Notes under the pieces: generated by a model
What the model saw: only the letters and a program-made list of their open reading frames with translations
Database searches by the model: none
What the model was told of the DNA's origin: nothing
Position numbers and translations under genes: made by a program
Assembly (NCBI RefSeq): GCF_902829295.1
Contig: NZ_CADEPL010000027.1
Span: 1 to 64,000 of the forward strand
Source of the DNA: Vogesella oryzae
GTDB lineage: Bacteria; Pseudomonadota; Gammaproteobacteria; Burkholderiales; Chromobacteriaceae
Length of the DNA: 64,000 bases
Direction of reading: 5' to 3'
Shown: piece after piece, positions 9,719 to 18,109 of the stretch
How the letters are laid out: every line of letters begins with the position of its first letter
Numbering within the stretch: the first letter of the stretch is position 1

Positions 9719-9755
9719 ATGCGGCCAACCTGCCAAGGTTGGCCGCATGTTTTTT
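9719..9755 (+). terminator. Terminator built from an inverted pair of the dispersed word
   Basis: ATGCGGCCAACCT (9719-9731) pairs perfectly with AGGTTGGCCGCAT (9736-9748) over a four-base loop and is followed by six T. Both arms are copies of the over-represented word. Confidence 0.88.
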
Positions 9756-9769
9756 GGAGCAATGAAGAA

Positions 9770-10681
9770 TCAGCGCCGCGCGATCAGCACGATACCGGCA
9801 CCGATCAGCAGCATGCCCAGCAGCTCGTCCGGACGCGGCCATTCGCCCAGGCTGTAGGCGGCCATGCCGACCGCGAGCACCGGAATCACCAGCGCGTTGA
9901 AACTGAGGGTGGAGGCCGGCAGCCGGCGCAACAGCCACAGCCAGGCCAGCCAACCCACCGCGCTGGAGAACACGCCGGAGTACACCATGCCCAGCACGAA
10001 GGCCGGCGACCAGCGGATGGCGGCAAAGTCGGCAAACGGCAGCAGCAGCAACATCGGCAGCAGCCCCACCAGCGCCTGCCAGCCGGAGAAATTCAGGCTG
10101 TCGAGTTGGCCGCGTTGGGTCGCGCGCTTGGACAGCACCGAGCCCAGCGCCCAGAACAGCCCGGCCAGCACCGCGCACAGCATCGGCAGCATGCCGCCAT
10201 GCAGCTGCCACGGCGCCACGATCAGCATCAGGCCGGCAAAACCGGCCGCCATCGCCCGCAGCGCATTGCGCGAGAACGGCTCGGCCAGCAGCCAGCGCGA
10301 CAGCAGGGCGACCCAGAACGGCATGGTGAACACCAGTACCGAGGTGCGGCCGGCAGCACCGGCCACCAGCGCCAGCGTGACCGCCAGCCCGTACAGGAGG
10401 TTGCTGGACAGCCCCACCTGGGCCGCATCGCGCAGCCGCTGCGGGCGGATGTTGTGGCCGCGTGCCAGCAGCACGCCGAACAGCGTCACGCTGCCGATGG
10501 CGGTGCGGATGATCAGGTGGGTAATCGGCGTGGCCGCCTGCAGCGTCACCTTCATCACCACGTAGTTGTACGCCCACATGGTGACCAGCCCGGCGAACAG
10601 CGCGTACGGCAGCCAGCGACTGGCGCTCAGGCTGGCGGAAAGGTTGGCCGCCAGGCGGCGGGCGGGATTGAGGGTGCTCAT
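9770..10681 (-). CDS. EamA/DMT-superfamily transporter
   Basis: This 303-residue inner-membrane protein has ten predicted hydrophobic helices in two EamA repeats. The first begins near YALFAGLVTMWAYNYVVMK with an early charged helix end, and the second near MLCAVLAGLFWALGSVLSKRA. The family exports metabolites such as amino acids. The start at 10681 removes a charged extension without a ribosome site. It is divergent from the Lrp-type regulator at 10819 across 137 bp, the usual arrangement for an amino-acid exporter controlled by its neighbour (inference). The substrate is unknown. Confidence 0.82.
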   Translation of the reverse strand: MSTLNPARRLAANLSASLSASRWLPYALFAGLVTMWAYNYVVMKVTLQAATPITHLIIRTAIGSVTLFGVLLARGHNIRPQRLRDAAQVGLSSNLLYGLAVTLALVAGAAGRTSVLVFTMPFWVALLSRWLLAEPFSRNALRAMAAGFAGLMLIVAPWQLHGGMLPMLCAVLAGLFWALGSVLSKRATQRGQLDSLNFSGWQALVGLLPMLLLLPFADFAAIRWSPAFVLGMVYSGVFSSAVGWLAWLWLLRRLPASTLSFNALVIPVLAVGMAAYSLGEWPRPDELLGMLLIGAGIVLIARR

Positions 10682-10818
10682 GCGGCGGCTCCGGTAACGG
10701 GCAAGGCCCGATGCGATGAGCACAGTGTAGAAACAGCGCCGCGGCCACCTGCTGCGTTATCATGCGTCAAACTGCAGCCAAGCTGCTTTTCAATGCCGTT
10801 TTACGCAGGAATCCTGAC

Positions 10819-11283
10819 ATGCTGGATGCTTACGATCGCAAACTGCTGGCGCTGCTGCAGGAAGACGCGCGCCAGACCCACGACCAGCTGGCCGAGGCGG
10901 TGAGCCTGTCGCCCACCGCCGTCACCCGCCGCCTGAAACGGCTGCGCAGCGAGGGGCTGATCCGGCGCGAGGTGGCGCTGGTGGACCCGGCGCTGTTCGG
11001 CCGCAGCCTGCGGCTGGTGGTGAACGTGATGATGCAGCGCGCACAGGCGCCACTGGTGGATGCCTTCAAGGCGGCGATGGAGGCGGCGCCGGAGGTGATG
11101 GAGTGCTACAACGTCACCGGCCGCCCGGACTTCGTGCTGATCGTGCTGGTACGCGACATGGGCGACTACGAGCGTTTCGCCCGTGCCCACCTGATGAACA
11201 ACCCGCATGTGCGCGAATTCGAATCGCTGGTAGTGATCAATACCTGCAAATACCGCACCGCGGTGCCGCAGGACGAGGACTGA
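10819..11283 (+). CDS. Lrp/AsnC-family transcriptional regulator
   Basis: The 154-residue protein has an N-terminal winged helix-turn-helix (LDAYDRKLLALLQEDARQTH, then AVSLSPTAVTRRLKRLRSEG) and a C-terminal RAM/AsnC ligand-binding domain (VMECYNVTGRPDFVLIV; NNPHVREFESLVVI). These proteins form oligomers that sense amino acids. The ATG at 10819 is chosen because AGGA precedes it and it lies at the usual distance from the helix-turn-helix. Divergent from the DMT exporter, which is its likely target. Confidence 0.88.
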   Translation: MLDAYDRKLLALLQEDARQTHDQLAEAVSLSPTAVTRRLKRLRSEGLIRREVALVDPALFGRSLRLVVNVMMQRAQAPLVDAFKAAMEAAPEVMECYNVTGRPDFVLIVLVRDMGDYERFARAHLMNNPHVREFESLVVINTCKYRTAVPQDED

Positions 11284-11307
11284 GCCCCGACAGCGCGGCA
11301 AAAGCCA

Positions 11308-11335
11308 TGCGGCCAACCGCCACAGGTTGGCCGCA
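11308..11335 (+). terminator. Inverted pair of the dispersed word after the Lrp gene
   Basis: TGCGGCCAACC (11308-11318) pairs with GGTTGGCCGCA (11325-11335) over a six-base loop, between the convergent Lrp and CBS genes. The T-run is weak, so terminator strength is uncertain. Confidence 0.65.
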
Positions 11336-11359
11336 AGCCGTTTCACTGCCGCGGAGGAC

Positions 11360-11956
11360 TCAGATTTCGTGCAGCAGCGCGTGCTCGATCTCGGAGAAGG
11401 CGCGCGGCACGCGCAGGAAGTTCAGCGAGATCCCCAGCCGGCGGGCGATGGTGGAGGTGGAGAACAGGCCGCAGATTTCCAGGTGGCCGCTATGCGGGCT
11501 GCGCTCTACCACCAGCGCGTGCTGGCGGCCGTGCTCTTTCAGCGTGGCCACCACATGGCCGACGCAGGCATGGCTGACATCGACCATGTTCAGCGCTTCC
11601 AGCTGGTTGCGCGGCGTCATCACGTCGGCCACCAGCAGGTCCTTGCGCTGCTTGCCACTGCCCTGCATGCACTTCAGCGGCCGCTCGCCCAGCACGTCGC
11701 TGGCGGTCAGCAGGCCGGTAAAGGCACCGGCGTCGTTGGTGACAAACAGCAGGCGGATACCGTGGCTGACCATGCGCGCATGCGCGTCTTCCAGCAGGGT
11801 GTCGTCGGTGATGCTGATCGGGTCGATGACGCGCAGATCGGTGAGCACCTCGACCGCCGGGCTTTTCAGTGTCAGTGGGCGCTGCGGGCGCTGTTCGACA
11901 TGGATGAGGTCGGTAGCGACGGGAAGGCTGATGCCAGGGAGGGCGTGATAGTCCAT
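11360..11956 (-). CDS. CBS-domain protein
   Basis: The 198-residue soluble protein has two CBS motifs, roughly residues 45-100 (TDLRVIDPISITDDTLLEDAH, HGIRLLFVTND, GLLTASDVLGE) and 115-190 (VADVMTPRNQLEALNMVDVS, then GHVVATLKEHGRQHALVV). CBS pairs bind adenine nucleotides and usually regulate a partner enzyme or transporter. No catalytic domain is attached. The start at 11956 follows AGGAGCCCGC. Similar stand-alone proteins are common in betaproteobacteria with no assigned role. Confidence 0.8.
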   Translation of the reverse strand: MDYHALPGISLPVATDLIHVEQRPQRPLTLKSPAVEVLTDLRVIDPISITDDTLLEDAHARMVSHGIRLLFVTNDAGAFTGLLTASDVLGERPLKCMQGSGKQRKDLLVADVMTPRNQLEALNMVDVSHACVGHVVATLKEHGRQHALVVERSPHSGHLEICGLFSTSTIARRLGISLNFLRVPRAFSEIEHALLHEI

Positions 11957-12242
11957 TATGCGGGCTCCTGTACGGCGGGTAGCCCCCGCACCCGCGGGCG
12001 ACTCCCGTGTTTTACTTTTTGCCGGCCCGCGGCACGCAGGCCGGTATGCTGCCGGGCAGTGCAGCGGCACCCCTTGGCACCTCCCGGTCTTTCTATCTAA
12101 GCACGCCACGGCGCGGCTTGCCGTCCTTTCGTGTAACCGAATTTACCCGCCCCATCCTTTTGCCCTGCCCGGCTCCTCCTTCCGGCGTATCGGCATGCCG
12201 CCCGCCAGCGCCTAGACTGGGCTTTTTGCTGCGGAGTCCGTC
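11957..12242. other. Divergent intergenic region, no gene seen
   Basis: About 290 bp between the CBS gene and the conserved hypothetical at 12243. It should carry both promoters; I see no clear operator or repeat. Confidence 0.4.
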
Positions 12243-12638
12243 ATGCACCCGATTACCGATTTTGCCAGCCTGCTGGCCGCCGCCCGTGCCCAGCCGGCAC
12301 CGCAACGGCTGCTGTTCGCCTTCTGCAACCGCCGCCTGCACGACGACCACAGCGCGGCCGAGGCCGCACGCTTTGCTGCCGGCGAAGGCGGCATCCTGCT
12401 GCCGGCGCTGTGCGTGGACAAGTCGGTGCTGGAGCTGGACAGCTTTGCCGCGCTGGCGCAGCAGGCCGACAGCATGGACGACAGCTGGCAGGTGGTGTTC
12501 GTCGCCGCCATCGACGACAGCGGCAGTGCCGATGCCGATGCGCCGCTCAAGCGCATGGTGCAGACCATCCAGACCGGCGGCGATGTTGGCCGCTACCTGG
12601 CCTTCAACCGTCACGGCGAGTTGCTGCAGTTTCTGTAA
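12243..12638 (+). CDS. Conserved hypothetical (often labelled ribonucleotide reductase subunit alpha)
   Basis: The 131-residue soluble protein opens with HPITDFASLLAAARAQPAPQ and contains LLPALCVDKSVLELDSFAALA and a C-terminal FNRHGELLQFL. This pattern belongs to a small proteobacterial family often tagged ribonucleotide reductase subunit alpha, although it has none of the reductase cysteines or the size (>700 residues) of a true alpha chain. I regard that name as misleading; the function is unknown. No operon partner. Confidence 0.72.
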   Translation: MHPITDFASLLAAARAQPAPQRLLFAFCNRRLHDDHSAAEAARFAAGEGGILLPALCVDKSVLELDSFAALAQQADSMDDSWQVVFVAAIDDSGSADADAPLKRMVQTIQTGGDVGRYLAFNRHGELLQFL

Positions 12639-12652
12639 CCGTCTGCGGCCGG

Positions 12653-12678
12653 CAAAAAAAATCCGCCCCGAAGGGCGG
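12653..12678 (-). terminator. Rho-independent terminator of pepP
   Basis: Read on the minus strand, the stem CCGCCC/GGGCGG (12663-12678) is followed by a T-run (A-run 12654-12661 on the plus strand), downstream of the pepP stop. Confidence 0.8.
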
Positions 12679-12740
12679 CGCAAGGATTGGGGTATTGACG
12701 ATGGAACTGCCGGCCGCACCCGCGGCCGGTGGCAAGGTTG

Positions 12741-14129
12741 TCAGCCTGCCATAACCGCCTCGACCTCATCGGCAGTACGGGCGATAGGCTCGCCCAGCAC
12801 GCGGCTGCCGCTGCCGGTCACCAGCACGTCATCCTCGATGCGGATGCCGCCGAAGTCGCGGTATTCGTTGAATTTGGCGTAGTTGATCAACCCGGCGTGG
12901 CGGCCTTCGGCCTGCCAGGCGTCGATCAGCGCCGGAATGAAATAGATGCCGGGCTCCACGGTAATCACCATGCCGGCCTTGAGCGCCTTGCCCAGGCGCA
13001 GGTAACCCATGCCGAACAGCGGGCTGCGCACCGCCTCGTCGCCGTAACCGACCAGATCCTCGCCCAGGCCTTCCATATCGTGTACGTCCATGCCGATCTG
13101 GTGCCCCAGGCCGTGCGGGAAGGCGATGGCGTAGGCGCCGCTGTCCACGATCTCGCCGGCATCGCCGTGGAAGAAGCCCAGCGCCGTCATGCGCTCGACC
13201 ATCACCCGTGCGGCCAATTTGTGGATAGCGAGGTAGCTGACGCCCGGACGCACCGCGTCGATGGCGGCCAGCTGCATCGCCAGCACGGTGTCGTACAGCT
13301 CGCGCTGGCGCGGGCTGAATTTGCCGCCCACCGGAATGGTGCGGGTGATGTCGCTGGCGTAGCCGCCGGCGGAGTTGGCACCGGTGTCGTTGACCACCAG
13401 ATCGCCAGCCTGCAGCAGCTGGTCATGATGGTGGTTGTGCAGCACTTCGCCACGGCGCGAGAAGATGCTGGGGTAGGCCAGCTGCAGATCGTGGCGGCGC
13501 ACGATGCCTTCCATCTCGCCGACGATGGCGTGCTCCACCACGCCGGGCCTGGCAGCGCGCATCGCCGCCAGATGCATGTCGCGGGTGATCTGCAGCGCCG
13601 CTTCCATCTCGGCGATTTCTTCCTCGCCCTTGATTTCACGCAGGCTCACCACCGCACGGGTCAGCGCGGTGCTGTAGCCCGCCCGGGCGTCGTCCGGACT
13701 GCTTGCCAGTAGACGCGCCAGTTCCAGCACGCTCTCGCCGCGGTAGGGCTGCAGGTAATGCACGGCACGGCCGGCGGCCCTGGCGGCAGCCAGCACATCG
13801 GCCAGCGCGGCATACGGCTGGCTGCGGCCAACCTTGACCTGCGCCGCGCGCGCGGCCAGCGTCGGCAACTCGCCGGTCCACACGATGTCGGCCACCTCCG
13901 GATCATTGCCGAACAGGGTCGCCTCGCCGCTGGCGGTATCGATCACGCCGGCCAGCCCCGGCTCGTTGAGGCCGAAGAAGTAGCGGAACGAGCTGTCCTG
14001 CACGAAGGGGAAAATATTGTCGCGATAGTTCATCGGCGAATCGACGTTGCCAAGGAACAGCAACAGGCTGTCCGGCATTAGCGCGGCCAGACGCTGGCGA
14101 CGCTGCAGATAGATTTCGGGCTGGAACAT
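12741..14129 (-). CDS. pepP: Xaa-Pro aminopeptidase (M24B, PepP-like)
   Basis: This 462-residue cytoplasmic metallopeptidase removes the N-terminal residue of peptides with proline in position two. The N-terminal AMP_N domain (about 1-130: MPDSLLLFLGNVDSPMNYRDN, SFRYFFGLNEPG) is followed by the pita-bread fold. The five dinuclear-metal ligands are visible in DTGANSAGGYASDITRT (two Asp), HGLGHQIG (His), VEPGIYF (Glu) and IRIEDD (Glu). The start at 14129 matches the family N-terminus (FQPEIYLQRRQRLAALM). The length is slightly above the 440 residues usual for E. coli PepP. Monocistronic. Confidence 0.92.
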   Translation of the reverse strand: MFQPEIYLQRRQRLAALMPDSLLLFLGNVDSPMNYRDNIFPFVQDSSFRYFFGLNEPGLAGVIDTASGEATLFGNDPEVADIVWTGELPTLAARAAQVKVGRSQPYAALADVLAAARAAGRAVHYLQPYRGESVLELARLLASSPDDARAGYSTALTRAVVSLREIKGEEEIAEMEAALQITRDMHLAAMRAARPGVVEHAIVGEMEGIVRRHDLQLAYPSIFSRRGEVLHNHHHDQLLQAGDLVVNDTGANSAGGYASDITRTIPVGGKFSPRQRELYDTVLAMQLAAIDAVRPGVSYLAIHKLAARVMVERMTALGFFHGDAGEIVDSGAYAIAFPHGLGHQIGMDVHDMEGLGEDLVGYGDEAVRSPLFGMGYLRLGKALKAGMVITVEPGIYFIPALIDAWQAEGRHAGLINYAKFNEYRDFGGIRIEDDVLVTGSGSRVLGEPIARTADEVEAVMAG

Positions 14130-14266
14130 GGCGGCCTTCCACGGGTGGGGCGGGAAAGTGCGCATTTTTGTATACAATCGTTCATCTGTATAGCAAAACC
14201 CCGCCAGCCGGGGTCGGACATGGCGGGGGTGTGGCGATTGTGTTGCAGCGGCGCGGCCTTGTTCGC

Positions 14267-15466
14267 CTAGCGGACTTCGGCCACCGGCTTGGCCTTGCGG
14301 CCAACCCTGGGCTGCCAGCGCAGGATCAGCCCGGCGGCCACGCCAGCCAGCAAGGCCCACAGCGGCGCGCCTATACCGGCGATGGTGACGCCGGACGCCG
14401 CCACCACGAAGGTAAGCAATGCCGCCTCGCGGTGGGTGTCATTGCTCAGCGCCGCAGTCAGCGACGAGGCCAGGGTGCCGAACAGTGCCAGCGCCGCCGC
14501 CGCCATCACCAGCGCCTTGGGCAGGATCAGCAGCACCGCCACCAGCGCACCGCCCAGCAACGCCACCAACAGGTAGCACACCGCCGCCACCACGCCGGCT
14601 TTCCAGCGCTGGTGACGATCCGGATGCGCTTCGGCACCGGTACACATCGCGGCGGTAATCGCCGCCAGCACCACCCCGTGGCAGCCAAACGGCGCAAGCA
14701 GCGCAGACACCCCGCCCAGCACGCTGACCGGTACCTTGGCCGGAATCACAAAGCCGTCATTCTTCAGCACCGCCATGCCCGGCAGGAACTGGCCGGTCAG
14801 CGCCACCAGAGCCAGCGGCAAGGCGATATTGGTGATGCCGGCGAGGCTGAATGCCGGCGTGGTCCACAGCGGGCCACTGGCGCTGGCCGCCAGCGACGGC
14901 GCCGCCACGAAGCCGCCCTGCAACAGCAACAGGCCGCAGCCCAGCAGCAGCGAGCCCATCAGCGCGTAGCGCGGCCACATGCGGCGACCGAGGAAGAAGG
15001 CGATGGCCATCGGCAGCACCAGCGCGGTCTGGTCGCGCATCGCCGGCACCAGCTCCACCACGAAACGGAACAGGATGCCTGCCAGCAGCCCGGCGGCCAA
15101 CGCCGGCGGAAAGCGCTTCATCAGCGCGTCGAAGACGCCGCTGATGCCGATCAGCCATACCGCCAGCCCGGCGAGGAAAAAACCGCCGACCGCTTCCGGA
15201 TAGCTGACGCTGGGCAGCGACGCCAGCAGCACCGCCGCCCCCGGCGTGGACCAGGCGGTGATGATCGGCATCTTCCACTTCCACGACAGCCACAGCCCGG
15301 CGATACCGGAGCCGAACGACACGGCCCACATCCACGAGGCCAGCTGGCCGGCACTGAGACCGGCCTGCTGCGCGGCGTGGACGATGATTAAAAAAGGGCC
15401 GGTGTAGCCCACCGCAATGGTGAGTACACCGGCGATCAGGGTAGAGGGAGGCAGCTTTTGCAGCAT
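14267..15466 (-). CDS. benE: BenE-family benzoate/aromatic acid transporter
   Basis: The 399-residue inner-membrane protein has about 12 hydrophobic segments. It has the BenE/YdcO family pattern: the N-terminal STLIAGVLTIAVGYTGP, ITAWSTPGAAVLLAS, and GCHGVVLAAITAAMCTG in the second half. Characterised members carry benzoate with protons. No benzoate catabolic genes lie nearby. It is divergent from a MocR-type regulator over a 136-bp region with repeated ATAACAG/CTGTTAT elements, so the pair probably forms a regulator-target unit. The substrate is not certain. Confidence 0.82.
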   Translation of the reverse strand: MLQKLPPSTLIAGVLTIAVGYTGPFLIIVHAAQQAGLSAGQLASWMWAVSFGSGIAGLWLSWKWKMPIITAWSTPGAAVLLASLPSVSYPEAVGGFFLAGLAVWLIGISGVFDALMKRFPPALAAGLLAGILFRFVVELVPAMRDQTALVLPMAIAFFLGRRMWPRYALMGSLLLGCGLLLLQGGFVAAPSLAASASGPLWTTPAFSLAGITNIALPLALVALTGQFLPGMAVLKNDGFVIPAKVPVSVLGGVSALLAPFGCHGVVLAAITAAMCTGAEAHPDRHQRWKAGVVAAVCYLLVALLGGALVAVLLILPKALVMAAAALALFGTLASSLTAALSNDTHREAALLTFVVAASGVTIAGIGAPLWALLAGVAAGLILRWQPRVGRKAKPVAEVR

Positions 15467-15558
15467 GGCGTGCTCGCGGGTAAGAAGTTGGCTGCGCGGG
15501 CAGCGGGAATGGACACAGCTTAGCCGCGGCCAACGTGGTGCGCCTGCCACAGCCGGCT

Positions 15559-15598
15559 ATAACAGAGTGGCGCTGTTATGCCCTGTTCTATATAACAG
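15559..15598. promoter_or_regulatory. Candidate MocR operator: repeated ATAACAG/CTGTTAT arms
   Basis: ATAACAG (15559-15565) pairs with CTGTTAT (15573-15579). A second dyad CTGTT-N6-AACAG spans 15583-15598, and its right half again reads ATAACAG. The cluster sits directly before the MocR start in the divergent region. Direct plus inverted repeats of this type are typical of MocR binding sites. Confidence 0.55.
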
Positions 15599-15602
15599 CA
15601 AG

Positions 15603-17081
15603 ATGAACAGTCCCGTCCTCCCCCGCTATCAGCAGATTGCCGCCGCGCTGGCCGCACAACTGGATAACGGCGACTACCCGCCGGGCAGCCGGCTGCCGGC
15701 GGTGCGCCAGCTGGCCAGCGCCCACGGCGTCAACAATCTCACCGCGCTGGCCGCCTACCGCTTGCTGGAGCAACAGCAGCGGGTGGAGGCCAGGCCGCGC
15801 GCCGGTTTCTTCGCCGCCACGCCGGCCGGAACACTACCGCCGCGCGGTAGCGATCCGGCGCTGCCGCTGCCTTCCACCGCGGCACTGGTGGATCTGAACA
15901 GCCGCATGTCCACCCTGCTGCTGCTGGCCGACGACCGCATCCCGCTGCAGCTGCACATGGCCGAGGCCGCGCCGGTGCTGTACCCATCCACCGAACTGGC
16001 GCGCCGGCTGCAACAGACGCTGGCGCGCCAACCGGAGCTGATTGGCGCCCATCTGCCCGGCAATACCCAGCGCCGGCTGACCGCCGCGCTGCAGCAGCTG
16101 GCGCAGCAACGCGGCATGGCGCTACACGCCGACGATATCCTGCCCTGCCACGGCATTACCGAGGCCATCAGCCTGGCGCTGCGCCATCTCACCCGCCCCG
16201 GCGACACCGTGGCGGTGGAAACGCCGGTGTACTTCGGCCTGCTGCAGACGCTGCAGGGGCTGGGACTGCAGGCGCTGGAGATTCCCTGTACCGCCGAGGC
16301 CGGCCTGTCGCTGGAGGCGCTGGAGTTCGCGCTGCGCCACGATCCGTCGGTGAAATGCCTGGTCTGTGTGCCCAACTTCCAGAACCCCACCGGCGGGCTG
16401 ATGCCGGACGACAGCAAGCGCGCGCTGTTGCAGCTGGCGCGCCGCCACGGCATCACCATCGTCGAGGACGATGTATTTGGCGATCTGTACTACGGCAGCG
16501 AGCGGCCAACCCCGATCAAGGCCTGGGACCGCGCAGGCGACGTGATCTACTGCTCGTCGTTCACCAAGAGCTATGCACCATCGTTCCGCCTGGGCTGGTT
16601 TTCCGGCGGCCGCCACCACGCGGCGCTGGCGCGGCTGCAGGCCAGCAGCACGCTGACGGTGTCACCCCTGCTGCAGGCGGTACTGGCCGAGGTGCTGGAA
16701 AGCGGCGACTACCAGCGCACCAGCCAGCGTATCCGCCAGCAGTTGGCCGCACAGATGCATGCCACCGCCGATGCGGTGCTGCGGCACTTTCCCAAGGGCA
16801 CCCGCGTGCGCAAGCCGCAGGGCGGCATGCTGTTATGGGTGGAATGCCCGGATGGCAGCGATACCACCCAGCTGCTGCAACAGGCGCTGCCGGCGGGTAT
16901 CAGCTTCGCGCCCGGCCTGGTTTTTGCCGCCGGGCCGCGCTTCGGCCACTGCCTGCGGCTGAGTTGCGGCCAACCTTTTACCCCGGCGCTGGAGGCGGCG
17001 CTGGCCACGCTGGGGCGCTTGCTGGCGCAGCAACTTGCCCACCATAAAGATGTTCCGTCAGCCAGCTTTCCGCCGCGGTAA
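15603..17081 (+). CDS. MocR/PdxR-type GntR regulator with aminotransferase domain
   Basis: The 492-residue protein has an N-terminal GntR winged helix at about 5-75 (YQQIAAALAAQLDNGDYPPGSRLPAVRQLA) and a fold-type I aminotransferase domain at about 115-480. The domain keeps NPTGG, EDDVFGDLYYG and the PLP lysine K322 in SSFTKSYAPSFRLGW. MocR proteins use PLP adducts as signals and usually control a divergent gene, here the BenE-type transporter. The start at 15603 lies right after the repeated ATAACAG elements, which suggests autoregulation. Effector unknown. Confidence 0.87.
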   Translation: MNSPVLPRYQQIAAALAAQLDNGDYPPGSRLPAVRQLASAHGVNNLTALAAYRLLEQQQRVEARPRAGFFAATPAGTLPPRGSDPALPLPSTAALVDLNSRMSTLLLLADDRIPLQLHMAEAAPVLYPSTELARRLQQTLARQPELIGAHLPGNTQRRLTAALQQLAQQRGMALHADDILPCHGITEAISLALRHLTRPGDTVAVETPVYFGLLQTLQGLGLQALEIPCTAEAGLSLEALEFALRHDPSVKCLVCVPNFQNPTGGLMPDDSKRALLQLARRHGITIVEDDVFGDLYYGSERPTPIKAWDRAGDVIYCSSFTKSYAPSFRLGWFSGGRHHAALARLQASSTLTVSPLLQAVLAEVLESGDYQRTSQRIRQQLAAQMHATADAVLRHFPKGTRVRKPQGGMLLWVECPDGSDTTQLLQQALPAGISFAPGLVFAAGPRFGHCLRLSCGQPFTPALEAALATLGRLLAQQLAHHKDVPSASFPPR

Positions 17082-17124
17082 GCGGTGATACACTGACCAA
17101 CCCCATCCATATCACGCAAACATC

Positions 17125-18042
17125 ATGAGATCCGCCCAGAGCCTGCCTCCCGATGCCCTGCTGGCCTTCGATGCCCTGGCCCGCTGCCTGAGTTTTACCG
17201 CCGCGGCCAACGATCTTGGCTGTGCCAAGAGCCGCATCAGCCAGCTGGTGAAAGAGCTGGAGCAGGAGCTGGTCACCGTGCTGGTTCTGCGCAATACCCG
17301 CCGCGTGGTGCTGACCGAAAGCGGCCAGCGGCTGGCAGCGCATGCCGCCAAGTTGCGCCTGCTGCTGGCCGGCATCCGTACCGATATCGAAGAGAGCAAG
17401 GACAAGGTGGAGGGCATGCTGCGCATCGGCTGCTCCGCCGGTCTGGCGCAGCAGCTGGTAGGGCCATTGCTGGGCGAGCTGGTGGCGGAGTTTCCGGAAC
17501 TGCAGATCGCGCTGCAGGTGGAAAACCGCGTGCTCGATCCGGTCAGCGAGGGGCTGGACTTTACCTTCCGCACCCGCAATGTCCATGACGACCGTCTGGT
17601 TGCCCGCCCGGTGGGGCTGGTATGGGAAAAGCTGTACGCCGCGCCGGACTACCTGGAACAGCACGGCCAGCCGCAAACACCGGAACAGTTGCCGCTGCAC
17701 CGCCTGATCAGCAATACCTACTACACCGACAACGGCCGCGAATGGCGGCTGGAATACCGCGACCAGCCGTTCAATCTCAAGCTGCGCCCGGCCATCATCG
17801 TCGATCAGTACGCGGTGGTTTCCAACATCCTGCAAGACGGCCACGGCATCGGCCTGCTGCCCAGCTATATGGGGCAGCCGCTGGTGGAGAAAGGCCTGCT
17901 GGCCGAGGTCCTGCCGGATTGGCGTGCCGCCGGCTGGCCGGTGTTCCTGGTGTTTGCCTACCATCAGCCGCTGCCGCGCAAATACCAGGCGTTCATGAGC
18001 TTTATCGTGCCGCGCCTGCAAACCGCGCTGGCCAGCGTTTGA
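17125..18042 (+). CDS. LysR-family transcriptional regulator
   Basis: This 305-residue LysR protein has a helix-turn-helix at about 12-70 (FDALARCLSFTAAANDLGCAKSRISQLVKELE) and a LysR substrate domain from about 95. A variant feature is CAKSRISQ in the recognition helix where many relatives have TQSAVSR. It resembles the DsdC/GcvA/AaeR group with single-target regulators, but no ligand can be read. It lies on the same strand as the MocR gene upstream and the hydroxylase downstream, with 43 and 67 bp gaps; co-transcription is possible. Target unknown. Confidence 0.85.
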   Translation: MRSAQSLPPDALLAFDALARCLSFTAAANDLGCAKSRISQLVKELEQELVTVLVLRNTRRVVLTESGQRLAAHAAKLRLLLAGIRTDIEESKDKVEGMLRIGCSAGLAQQLVGPLLGELVAEFPELQIALQVENRVLDPVSEGLDFTFRTRNVHDDRLVARPVGLVWEKLYAAPDYLEQHGQPQTPEQLPLHRLISNTYYTDNGREWRLEYRDQPFNLKLRPAIIVDQYAVVSNILQDGHGIGLLPSYMGQPLVEKGLLAEVLPDWRAAGWPVFLVFAYHQPLPRKYQAFMSFIVPRLQTALASV

Positions 18043-18109
18043 CCCAAGCCAAGGCTGCCGGCCTGCCCCGCTGCTAAAGTCTGCGCTTTACCGGATACGG
18101 GAGCGCAGC

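Noticed and set aside
12243-12638. Ribonucleotide reductase alpha subunit
   Set aside because: Only 131 residues and no reductase active-site cysteines; the label is an inherited misannotation.
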